From Phymorhynchus buccinoides (Eukaryota > Mollusca > Gastropoda > Neogastropoda > Raphitomidae), in NCBI GenBank assembly GCA_017654935.2, contig CM065691.1:29205214-29269213 (forward strand): DNA of 64,000 nucleotides. The letters run 5' to 3'. A program made the translations under genes and the position numbers. How positions within the stretch are numbered: the first letter of the stretch is position 1; the number at the start of each line of letters is the position of its first letter. Shown piece by piece: positions 1 through 12,000 of the stretch. The notes under the pieces are model-generated. The model was not told the origin of the DNA, did no database searches, and worked only from the letters and a program-made list of their open reading frames with translations.

Positions 1-42
1 CTCGAGCACAAACTGGGCCTGGAAATCTGCATAGATGAATAT
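1..42 (-). CDS. MAGT1: MAGT1 exon, truncated by window edge
   Basis: Fourteen codons in phase 0 after a GTGTGCAG acceptor, reading IFIYADFQAQFVLE. This matches the family's YIHGSSQAQFVAE region between membrane segments 2 and 3. The exon continues to the left of the window. Confidence 0.75.
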   Translation of the reverse strand, partial: MFIYADFQAQFVLE

Positions 43-3000
43 CTGCACACAAACATCGATCCCCTTCTATGAGTTTGACCAACAAATGAACCTAAACGTT
101 TACAACATGCATTGCACTCTCTTTCAAAACTCCACAACAAAACATGGTCTCTATTTCCACCCCTTGATCTGTTCTTATTGACCCTCTTTCCGTGAAAAGA
201 GCTCAATGAAATGAATAGAACCAGGGATGTACAGTAGATCTCCTATACATCCCTGATAGAACACAGGCTCCAACAATCTCCACCAAAGTGACTCAGCGTT
301 AGCGCAGTCTCGTCTGATAGCTGCTTCTTGATGGCCTTGCTGCCTATTGGCTACTGTAAATAACACCTTTTGCCAGAGTGAATGCCCTGGGTGGGTGGGG
401 GAAGATGGTTGAGCACTGACCAAACAAGGGCATAACTCTCGCCAATAACCCTAATGGTCAACCTATGGCGATATTTTTCACGCCAGAGGGCAGTCAATGC
501 ACTAGGGGCTTATCACGCGATTTTCTTACTTGGGCGTAGTGAGAGAGAGAGAGAGTGATGGTAGGACCACTCACTGTCTCTCTCTCTCTCTTTCTTTATC
601 CCCAACTAATAATATAGAGAGGATTAGCCCCACACGAGCGTCATGCCCTCTGGTGTGAGAAAAATCGCACTAAGTCTGTCATTGAGGCCACTAAATGGCT
701 GCCTTTCGCAAGAGTGAATGCCCTTGTCAGCACTGACCAACAAGGGCTTCACTCTCACTGTCAAGGGCGTTAATAACCCTAGTTGCAGAGGCCAGAATGC
801 TGGTTTCAAAGTCTACAACTTGATGAGCCAGGTTGTGGTTGGGAGTCAGAATGAGTAGCATGCCACTCCAATGTTTAAAGAATAACCAAAAAGATAGGCC
901 CGGAGTTGTTGTTTTTTAAAGACAGTAGAAATGGTTCATATAAATATGTTCCCATACGCTTTAAAACCACCAGATACTTTTTTTTTATTATTCAAAGATA
1001 AGGATGAAATCAATGCAAAAAATGAGTTCAAAATTTAAAGATTCTCTGCCAAATGTCATCTTTCTGTCCAGTTGTTTTTTTACTTGGAAAGCCAAATCAA
1101 ATTTGATGTTAAAATATTAACAAATGCAACGTGAAAGGCGAGCTAAATGCTGTGTACAATAAGATTATTGTTCTTTAAAAAGCAGAACAAGATGTGAATG
1201 GCAAGAACCATGTGAGTGTGAGATCTTGGTAAAGCTAATTACTTCACCAATCAGTGCTGAGCTTCACTGTGACTTTCTACTCTTCAAAGCAAATCGTAAT
1301 AATAATATTAACCCTTTCACCGCCAAAGTCGCATTTTAGCACCACAGTGATTTACCACCTAATGTCACTAAAAGGCATCAAATTGGGGTCTATTATCCAA
1401 AGACCTTAATTGTCTTAGTTTTGGGAAGGAAGGATAGACCTTATTTTATATATGTCATAGATAAGAATCCCCAATAGGGGAAGACGGGGTAAAAAGCGCA
1501 TGGGCGGGTAAGAAGCCCACCCCAATTATCTCATGAAATGAAGCAAATTTCAGTCTCATTTTGCCCATGAGACGAGCGTTAATGTCTAGCATTCGTCTCA
1601 TGGGCAAATTTGACTGAAATTTTCTTTATTTCATGAGATAATTGGGGTGGGCTTCTTACCCGCCCATGCGCTTTTTACCCCGTCTTCCCCTACTGCAGAT
1701 GGATTTTATTCTCTACCCAGGTAAAATTGATGGAAATGTTTAGCTGAAATATGGCTGGCTGTGAAAGGGTTAAAAAAAACACTCACAAAAACAACCGTCT
1801 CACCTGCTCCCCTGTTCTCTGGTCTTTATGGAAAAGCGGGGGCTTCAGGATGTGGTTCCACATCTGGCCAGAGGTCATGGCCACTATCAACATCTGCCAA
1901 CATAATGTCAAAGACACAGTGAAAAGAAAAGACTAACTAATACGTCTCATGGGGAAAATGAGACTGAAATTTGCTTCATTTCATGAGATAATTGGGGTGG
2001 GCTTCTTACCCGCCCATGCGCTTTTTACCCCGTCTTCCCCTAACATCCGGTCCCTTTTCCCTATATGAGTAGTGAGGACAGAAACACTGGTTATGTCCCT
2101 TTTAAGCGTGACACATTTACACGTCGATAGGCCAGTTGAATTCTCCGTTCAAATTCCAGTCTGAGTTTTTGGATAGCCGCCACTGTGAATAGTGTAACTA
2201 CCCCACAAACGATAACTCTATCAGCCCGGCTCGCCGTAACTCTTAAGTAGTCCATCTTACCCTTTTAGAATCTTTGATAATGTGTCAGTCTGCATCCGCT
2301 TCAAGAACTTTTGTTTAAACAAACGTGCACACAAATGTGTTTGGAAGTTAGGATGAGTATAGCACCACTACATCGCAGCAAGTTTACAAGATAGCATGGC
2401 ATAAAAAATCTCGAAGGATACAATGACATCTTGCCGCACTTAATTTTGCAAGAGGAATTATACAGAACATTTTTCAGAGTGATAAGAGCTTCACAATGAA
2501 AATAGATTGATCAGCGAGAGTTCTAAAAGTTGTCATTGAATATTCAGTTTGAATAAAGAAAATTTGCATTATCCCCGCAGTGCTAACTCTTTTTTAAATC
2601 CATTGAATATTTTAGTATGTGGCACTTGCTCATCTGTTCACACATACCATTTGGCAATTATTCATCTCTGCAGAGAGAGAGAGAGAGAGCGAGAGAGAGA
2701 GCGAGAGAGAGAGACATTGAGAAAGAGAGCTCTTCGATTCAGTTTTAAAATGCACTGTACATTCTTCTTTGATCGCTCAAACAGTGTAAATCATGAGCGC
2801 AGATTAGTCATGCAGCTGTTATGCGCCTAACTAAGAAATAGGCCCAGCAACTTCGGCTGGAGGAAATCTTTTTGAAAGTGCTTCTTGAAAACAAGGCAGG
2901 AGAATGGACCGGTAAGGCAGAAAGATAGTAGTAGATGACAGGGAACAAAGGGAAAAGGCAGAATCAAAGAGAGTGACAGATTAGAGGAAGTTACAAGCAC

Positions 3001-6000
3001 ATAACTTCCAGAAGGTGGGGGGATAATTTATACAAAAGACCCCCCCGGTATCCCCACGGACGGACATCCACGAATGGCAGCACAACGAGGCAACCCACCA
3101 GCACAGACACAGCCCACCCAGTGGGGTCAAAGAGGAACTGCAGGCTGTTGCGCTTGACGTACACCACGGCCCCCACCACAATCACCAGTAGGCCCAGGGC
3201 CAGGGTGCTCGTGTAGTTGGGAGGGCGCACAATGCGGATCTGGGCAATCAAAAAGCAGCGTAATTACAAACATTAACTTGCAAATGTCCGAAATAAAAAC
3301 TGTCGTAGGGGAAGACGGGGTAAAAAGCGCATGGGCGGGTAAGAAGCCCACCCCAATTATCTCATGAAATAAAGAAAATTTCAGCCAAATTTGCCCATGA
3401 GACGAATGCTAGACATTAACGCTCGTCTCATGGGCAAAATGAGACTGAAATTTGCTTCATTTCATGAGATAATTGGGGTGGGCTTCTTACCCGCCCATGC
3501 GCTTTTTACCCCGTCTTCCCCTACACTTAACTCTTCTAGCACCATGAGCAAATGTATTCGCCCAGTACATCACACTTCTCTCCCACCAAATGCAAAGGCA
3601 TTCACTGCCAAGCACCCTGCCATGTGTTTGTGTACTTTCAGATCTTATGTCAGTGATTTTTTCCGTTAAAGCAGCGCTAAAAAAAAAAAAAGTTAGTGAG
3701 ATGCAACGGGCAACCAACAACGTCAAAAATACATGGCGCTAGAAGAGTTCAACTTATACAAGAAAAAGCAGCACAACACACACACGGACGAGTGCGCACA
3801 CACACAGACATGGACACAGACAGACATGCACACACACGCATTGTCTGTTGGACGCTTATAAACATATAATTCAAACATAAATATAACTCCAGATGTGTAC
3901 CGAGTACGAATTTCTGGATGGATACATATTGATGCCCTAATACTGTTTCTTGCACCCATGCATGTACACCTGTTTAAAATGAAAGCACATAAAAATACCC
4001 CCCCCAAAATTAAGTGATCAACAAACACATTTGATGACAACACTTATCTTTAGAAGTATTAATGCAAGTGTAACACAAATATACATAGTGACTTGAGCTA
4101 AATGCATTAAGACCACATTCCCCACAACTGGTACCATACATGTGCGACACTTGGTCAATTTTATAACTTTATTCACTGAGTCGTTATAATTTAATCATGT
4201 AAAATGTAATACAGCCACACACACAAATCCAATCATTGATTGATTGATTTGAAAATTAAGCAAGCAAACATGAACACTTGTAAATATTTACCAGTATTTG
4301 GGTTCTCTCTGCCACAAATCTGGCAGTTTGCTCAGCTGCAAATCCAAACCTGAAAAAAAGTTAAGAAGATGATAATAAAAGTTATGGATAATCCCTTCAA
4401 TTGTAGGCTTATTTAATATGCTTTTTAAAAACCCCAGTTAGACCGTCAAAAGTTCAGTCTTATGTTTCGTTCCTCAAAAACAATTATATTGTCCTTTAAG
4501 GACCTGTGAGATATTCGTGCATGAAATCTTTTCTAATTTGGAGGAAGATTATGAATAAGGAATGCCTTTCATTTTTCAAAATATGGTTACTATTCATACT
4601 GAACAAGAAAGCTCAGATTACAAGACGGCGGAATATAGTAGCTGATTGCATGTCTCTAAAACTAAAAAACAATTCAGAAATACCTTTTCTTAGGCTTCCA
4701 TATATGCCTGCATGTTACCTTTGCTCCACGGACCACTTCAAGGCAAAGACAGAATGGATTTATGCTAGTTAGGTTTATTGGCTTTAAAAATAATACAAAC
4801 AGCATGCATAGTACAGTAAAAATCGCATAAGTCAAAATTGAAGGGACTGACATTTTATTTTGAATAGCCAATATTTTTAGTTAAAAAGACATTTTAACAT
4901 AGAGATTATTATACTGGGACCCAAAAATTATTGTGAGTTATCCAGTGTTTTTGAGTTATCAGTTCTCCACTGTATTGATATAATATTGGAACATATATTT
5001 TTTATAAACATTACATTAGAACATGCTCCACTTTATTCACCTTTTTTTTCGTGCTCTGACCTTTGCCACTCTTTCCCCACCACTTCCTCTAACACACTCT
5101 CTACTTCTTCTTCTTCGATCGCTCAGACAGTTTCCTGTCAATTATGAGCGCAGATGCGTCATGCTGCCGTTATGCGCCTAACTAACAAATAGTTAGGCCC
5201 AGCAAGTCCGACTTCAGCTGGAGGAAATCTTTTTGAAAGTATTTCTCGAAAAAAGGCAGGAAAATGGACCGGTAAGGCAGAAAGATAGTAGATGACAGTA
5301 AGCAAAGGGAAAAGGCAGGGTCAAAGAGAGTGACAGATTAGAGGAAGTTATAAGCACAGAACTTCCAGAAGGTGGGGGAACTATCTATACAAAAGACCCT
5401 CCGGTATCCCCACGGGGGCGGAACACTCTCTACTGACCACATCCATCCCCCCCCATGCTCCCAGACCACATGGACACAAACCACGAAACAGAAGTAAACA
5501 ACAAAAGAGAGGATGCTCATCATACCGATGAATTTCCATGACATCTGCCTTCTTTGGCTTTCCTTTAGGTGGATAATGCACAAACACTGGGGCCATATTC
5601 AATCTCAACTGCAAAACACACAAATGAGCATGCAGGTACGTGACATTTCATGCACAAACACATGCGCAGCAGCAAATACCTAGAAAATATAATGTGAATA
5701 TAGGAATTGTTCGGAAATAATTAAGGGGAGTAATTTCATGGTATGTGGGAGTGATCTTGCCTAATTCAATCGGTCAAACAAGGGAAGTTACTCTACCTTC
5801 AGGTAGATCCCCAGATCTCGCCTCGTGTGATTGAGTAGACTTACATCACTTAGAACACTGTGCGTCATTCTAAAATTGATGTCATTTATATTTTTACGTC
5901 ACATTTTGCAAGTTCTCTCAGTTTGTGGACACTGGCCACCCCTCATTTTTCTAAAAAAAATGTTTGAAAGTCGCTGACCATGACTCTCGTCCTGCGGTTT

Positions 6001-9000
6001 CAAGCTTCGACGCCATGCTGCCATTGTTGCTATGGTTTTGACAGAGTAAGTCGAGGTAATCAACTCTAATTTTCACGAAGTGCTCTCCCCTATTTCCCCC
6101 CCAAAAATGGTATATTGGATAAACTGTCGTAATAAGCTGTAGGGTGAAATATTAATTGGTACAGGTGAACGTAAAACAAGAACAACCAATGGTCAACCTA
6201 TGGCGATATTTTTCACGCCAGAGGGCAGTCAATGCACTAGGGGCTTATCACGCGGTTTTCTTACTTGGGCGTAGTGAGAGAGAGAGAGTGATGGTAGGAC
6301 CACTCACTGTCTCTCTCTCTTTCCTTATCCCCAACTAATAATATAGAGAGGATTAGCCCCACACGAGCGTCCTACCCTCTGGCGTGAAAAAAATCGCACT
6401 AAGTCTCTCATTGCAAGTAGGCACACACCGGAAAATAAAAAGTGCAAAACTTTCAGTTTCATGCTCACAGTTTTCAAGATTTGCATTGGATTAACTATAA
6501 CTAGCAGCTATGCCCCGCTCGCTACGCTTCGCGGCAGTTTTTCCCCTGATGGAGGTTTGCACCAGATGTTAAAAATGCCCCCTGGTACTTTCATTGGATC
6601 CTGCTGATGGAGAAATAGGGGATGGAAACAATGGCCTTTGGTTTTGAAGCACCGCTCGGCTCAAGGCAAAGAGATTCCAACCCAGACCCCTAGAAAAACA
6701 GTTGTGTGTTTGAGTGTGTGTATATGCATACATGTGCATGCATGTACATGTGCTATTTATCTCCCAACATCATTAGGGGAAGACGGGGTAAAAAGCGCAT
6801 GGGCGGGTAAGAAGCCCACCCCAATTATCTCATGAAATAAAGAAAATTTCAGTCAAATTTGGCCATGAGATGAGCGTTAATGTCTAGCATTCGTCTCATG
6901 GGCAAATTTGACTGAAATTTTCTTTATTTCATGAGATAATTGGGGTGGGCTTCTTACCCGCCCATGCGCTTTTTACCCCGTCTTCCCCTATAAAGATTTC
7001 AGGCCAGCCTTCCAGAATAGCTGTCACCTTTTTGCTATGTGGAAGTCATACCAGACACCATACTGACTGGCACACACACTCAGCACCACTTGAAACAAAT
7101 TCCAGCCCAGCCCTCTGAAATAGCAGTCACCTCCTCTGCTATCTAGTAGTCATGGTTGGACATGACTGACTGGCATGCACACACGCGGTGGAGGTTTTTT
7201 TTTTAAAGACTGGAGGCTCAAAAAAAAAATCATTGATGAACCATGACACACCACCACGCCAAATTTGAAGCGAATCTGTCAACTGGTTCATGAGATACAG
7301 CTCACACACGAAATATATAGCGCAAAGAGAAAAATTTCGATTTTCAAGGTCACACTCCAAGGTCAAGGCCACCACGGTTGTGATTTTTCTATGGGAAAAA
7401 TCCCTGCTCCATGATACATAACCACACAAAATTTGAAGCGATTCCATGCCCACATGCTGATAAACACCAGGTAAAAATGATTTTAAAAAGTTGTACACAC
7501 TATAACAGTATAAGGGCTCCCAATCGTCCCGCAAAACAAGGGGTCCCAGGGACTCCTTCACTTACAGTATAAAGGGTCCTAGAGGCGGGATAGAGGGTCC
7601 CAGTGGCATAGCGAATGCTAAAAAGAATTTTTCTAGTGCATCCCTGGGACCCCCTGCACATTCTTTTAGAGGGTCTTTTAGAATTTTAGTACTTCATAGA
7701 CCCCTAAATGGGAGTCCCTGGGAGCCCAGACACACACATGCTGACAGACATCAGGAGAAAAAAAAAGAGCTTTTAAAAACTGCACACATTCTCATTATAT
7801 CGAGAGACTAGACATCAGGAAGAACCACAATTGAAGTCTAAAAACCTGCACACACTCCTATGCTGATAGATAACATTGGCATAAAAAAAACCCACTCACA
7901 CCCCCCATAAATGAAGTTTTAAAATCTGCACTTATTCACATGCAGACAACACTAAAGGGTGGGGTGGGGGGTAAAACTGTGCTCACTCACAAGCTGAAAC
8001 ACATCATGAACGCAAAATTCCAAATACAGCACATACTACTCACATGCTGGTAGACATCAGGAGCTTCATCCACATCGGCCAAAGTGAAGAACATGTGGTT
8101 GGAGTACTCCTTGGAAGTGTACCATGAATTGGCCACAATCTGGTACTCTTCACTGGCTTCTCTGTAAAAGAAAGAAAAGAAAAAAAGTGTATGTTAAACA
8201 ACAAACATTTGTCCCATAATACCGTCAATGCACCATCTGTACATGCCTTTACAAATCACATTGATAAGGAATTAACAACACTAATGTTTTCTACCAATTT
8301 GGACATGCATTAAATTGTAAAATTGTGTGTTAGTTTAATACACTAACGTCAACACTAAATCCACGGGCACTAAAGTCAATCAAGCTCTGTACAAAGAAAT
8401 GACACGATCGAGAAGAAGAAAGAAAAAATAGAGATTTTACGCCCTCTGAGCCAAAAGACTATTTGAGGCATTTTAATTTATAAAGATCCTAGAAAAAAGA
8501 TGGATTTTAGGTTTTATAAGATGAAATTTGAAAGAAGAAGTTATTTATTTTATTTTATCAGATTTTATAAAGAATTTTTTTTATTTTTTTTTATTTTAAT
8601 AGCGCAAGCTGAAGAATATAAAATTTAAGTTTGTGATAAAATATTTTAATTTTTAAAAGATATTTAGCTGTTTGCTTTTAAGTCTGGCAGATTGGGGGAG
8701 GTCTGATTAAAAAAACCCAGGGCTACAGTTAAAATTCATGCATTTTTAGGCTCAACTGAGCAATTGGATAAAAACAATCCGTGTTTGTGCTCGGAACGAG
8801 CTTTATTATTAAAATTCTTGACAGGCAGAAGCCTGTATTCAAGCTAATATACAGTTTTTAAAAAACTTTTCAAAAAAGTTATGAAAAAGTACAAGTTATT
8901 CTTTTATTTCCTTTTTGTATATGTACATTTTTTTTTTTATATAAGGCTATCCTATTAGGTTTTGGTCCCTTGGGACCAAACACAACTAATAGTTACCTAG

Positions 9001-12000
9001 AGGTTTTTAATTATAAATTTATTTGATACAAAGACAACTGTCAAAAAAGTTTTTGGCCATAAGGCTATTAATATTAATATGTACATTGTTATTATGTACA
9101 CCACTTTTACAGACAAACTGTTTAAACTTTTTACAAGTGACGTTATTGTTTAATATTTAAATTATAACTAAGTTGAATTTTTAAACTATGTTAAAGTTTT
9201 AACAAGTATTTAGTTTATTTAATATTGTCCATAGGGCAAAGTATAATGTTATTTTCACGTATGTGAATTTATAAAATTTTGTGTTAAAAATTTATGTTCT
9301 ACTCTAGTCAAGCTACGGGACTAAACCCTATAGCTTTAAAATTGTTTAGTTAAAATCTATGTCTTAAAATTGTTTAATATGTAAAATAAGTTAAGATTTG
9401 ATAAAAAGGACAAGTTTATAACTATTAAGGTTCCATAGTTATATTAAAAGTTGCTATTAAAATCTAGTTTGTTTTATGTATATTTTGGTCTTACCTGACC
9501 GTATGTGATTTAGTTATTTAACTAGATAAAATCTAGTGAGAGGTCATTATTTTATATAAAGTTGTTTATGAGTAGGGGAACATACCGCCAGAGGCCACCA
9601 TTGTTGTAAATAATCTTATGTGTTCCATCTGATCCCAGGGGGGGGTAGCAACAAAGACTCCCCCGCCCCTGATGTCACGGTGGAATGTGAAATAAGTGAG
9701 ATTAATAAAAGTTGTTATTTATGGTTAGATGGTTTTTAAGAGGATGGTATAAGAGTTGAGGGTGGGGATGGTTAACGACTCCTGTATGCTCGGGACGGAG
9801 GGAGGGAGGGGAAGGGACCCCTCCTCTCCGCCCCGAGCAGTGACAGGACACCGCATGGGCAGTCCCAAAAAGGGGGGGGAGCACAAGCGTTAAACGCAAC
9901 GGTTACGAAAGATACCTCCGTTGTGTGTGCCGGACACCCATCTGCATAGGAGAGGTTTTTTTTTTAAAAATAGTGGGCTCAAAAGAGTCACTTCAGCCCA
10001 TCAGGCACATATTTTAGATAAAAAGGGAAGTGGGGGTAAAGGGGGCGGGAATGCAGACAGGTATACGGCCCACACACCAGAGGGACTCTATTCCCACCAG
10101 TAAAAATAGTTCAGATTTAAACAAGGTGTTTGAATGACACCTGGCCAATTGCCTCAGCGAGCCAAACCATTGGTGACCAACCTAATTTATGGTGTTTGTT
10201 TAAAATGTTCTTTTCATTATATATTAAGTTGTTTTGTTTGCATTTGTTTATAACAGGTTGTAGTTCCTTTTTTATTTGACTACAGGGGTCAAACATGTGC
10301 TTCAGACTAAACATTTTTCCACATTTACATGGGGTGTCCCTAAATTTACATCGAATAGAGTTAGTATAGAATCTGTTGATTCTGCCTTGAATTTTATGGG
10401 GAACGGGCAGGTGAAGACCACCACTGATAAATTTCCTGTACCGGAGTTGGGCTTCTAAATAGGAATCCAATTCCTCAGCCCATCTCCGGTACACACAACG
10501 TTTTAAATGGTTTTTAATCTCTGACAGAGACAATTTAATGTTTATAGACTGACCCTCAATGTGTTCAGCTGCCCTTTTGGCTGCTGTATCAGCAAGGTCA
10601 TTCCCTGTGAGTCCCAAATGGGAGGGAATCCACATAATGGTTAAATCAGTACCTTTAATTCTTATTTGATGAATAAGGTTTTGTATCTCTTGTATGATTT
10701 TTCTTCTATTTTTTGTATTATTTTGCAATGCTTGTATCGAGGATAAGGAATCTGTGAGGATTGTCACTTGATACAATGATTTTTGAAACTCGTTTATAAA
10801 AAAGCAGGCCTCAAGAATTGCCCAGAGTTCTGCGCTAAATATTGAGATTTTTGAATTTAATTGAAAGGATTTAGTAATCTTGAGGGCTGGAATAGTAAAA
10901 GCGCACCCTATCTGTGAATCGGAGATCTTAGAACCGTCCGTGTATATTAATAAATGATGTTTAATCTCGGAAACTTTTTCTTTGGCCGCAACTGAAAGTA
11001 AATTTGGCTGATTTGATTTTGAGTACATTTGATGTAAAGCAGTATCAAAGTGTGCTGATTCCCATTCCCAATGTGGGATAGGGAATTTTGGATGAGTTTC
11101 AATATCATCTATTTCCAGGCCCGCCATAGAGAGCATTTCCCGGGAATAGTCTAAGGGGTTGCAAACTTTTTGTGCAATAGTTGGTTTTTGTTGTTGAAAG
11201 GATGGATGGTTATAAAAAGGGTCTTCAAATTCTTCCTTAAAGCTTTCTATAGAAAAATGATTTGTTGCATATAGTCTTGTAAGGAATGTAGAAGTGTTTA
11301 GTTTCATAAGATGTTTTATTGGAATCCAACCTATTATTCCATAGATCATGTTAGTATTTGCAAACTTTGGAACGTTGAGGGCAGCTTTTAGAGCTTTTAG
11401 CTCTATTGTTTGTAGTTTGTTTACTAGATTATCTGTAATGTTATGGAATGCTTCCATCCCATATGTTAAACGACTGCGGACTAGAGCTTGTGTTAAAAGA
11501 ACAAGAAACTTAGAGTTTTGAGCCCATGTCTGGGAAGAGATGATTCGAATAAAGTTGGTGCCTTTTATAGCTTTTCGGCAAAGGTGGTCAATATGTGGGC
11601 TCCAGTTAAGACGTGGAGTGAGAACCACCCCTAGAAACTTGACTTTATTTGTCATTGATTTTGGTTGACCCAAAATGTTAATATTGATATTTTTTTGGAT
11701 TAAGTTATGGCGAAAGCACATGAACTCGCACTTGTCCGGGGACAGGGAGAATCCATTTTTCTGTAAGTAGTCAATGATAAGACTAGTATTTGTTTGATGG
11801 TTTTGTAGGTATATAGCTAGAGCTTTTGAACTTTTTGTGAATGCTGACGACCAGATGGCTATGTCGTCAGCATACATAGAAATTTGACAATTTTTAAGTT
11901 TTAATTTGGAAATATCATGAATCATGATATTGAAAAGAGTTGGGGCTATGATGCTTCCTTGGGGGACCCCCATGTCAATTCGATGTATTTTTGACACGGA

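Noticed and set aside
2991..3098. Extension of the MAGT1 exon beyond 3099
   Set aside because: The frame stays open only by running into the R1 repeat. Family homology resumes at the 1893 exon in phase 0.
3391..3669. 92-codon frame
   Set aside because: Lies in one arm of the palindromic MITE and continues into unique DNA without support.
8500..9590. Mitochondrial DNA insertion
   Set aside because: Composition fits, but I could not recognise any rRNA, tRNA or coding motif, so it is left as unknown.
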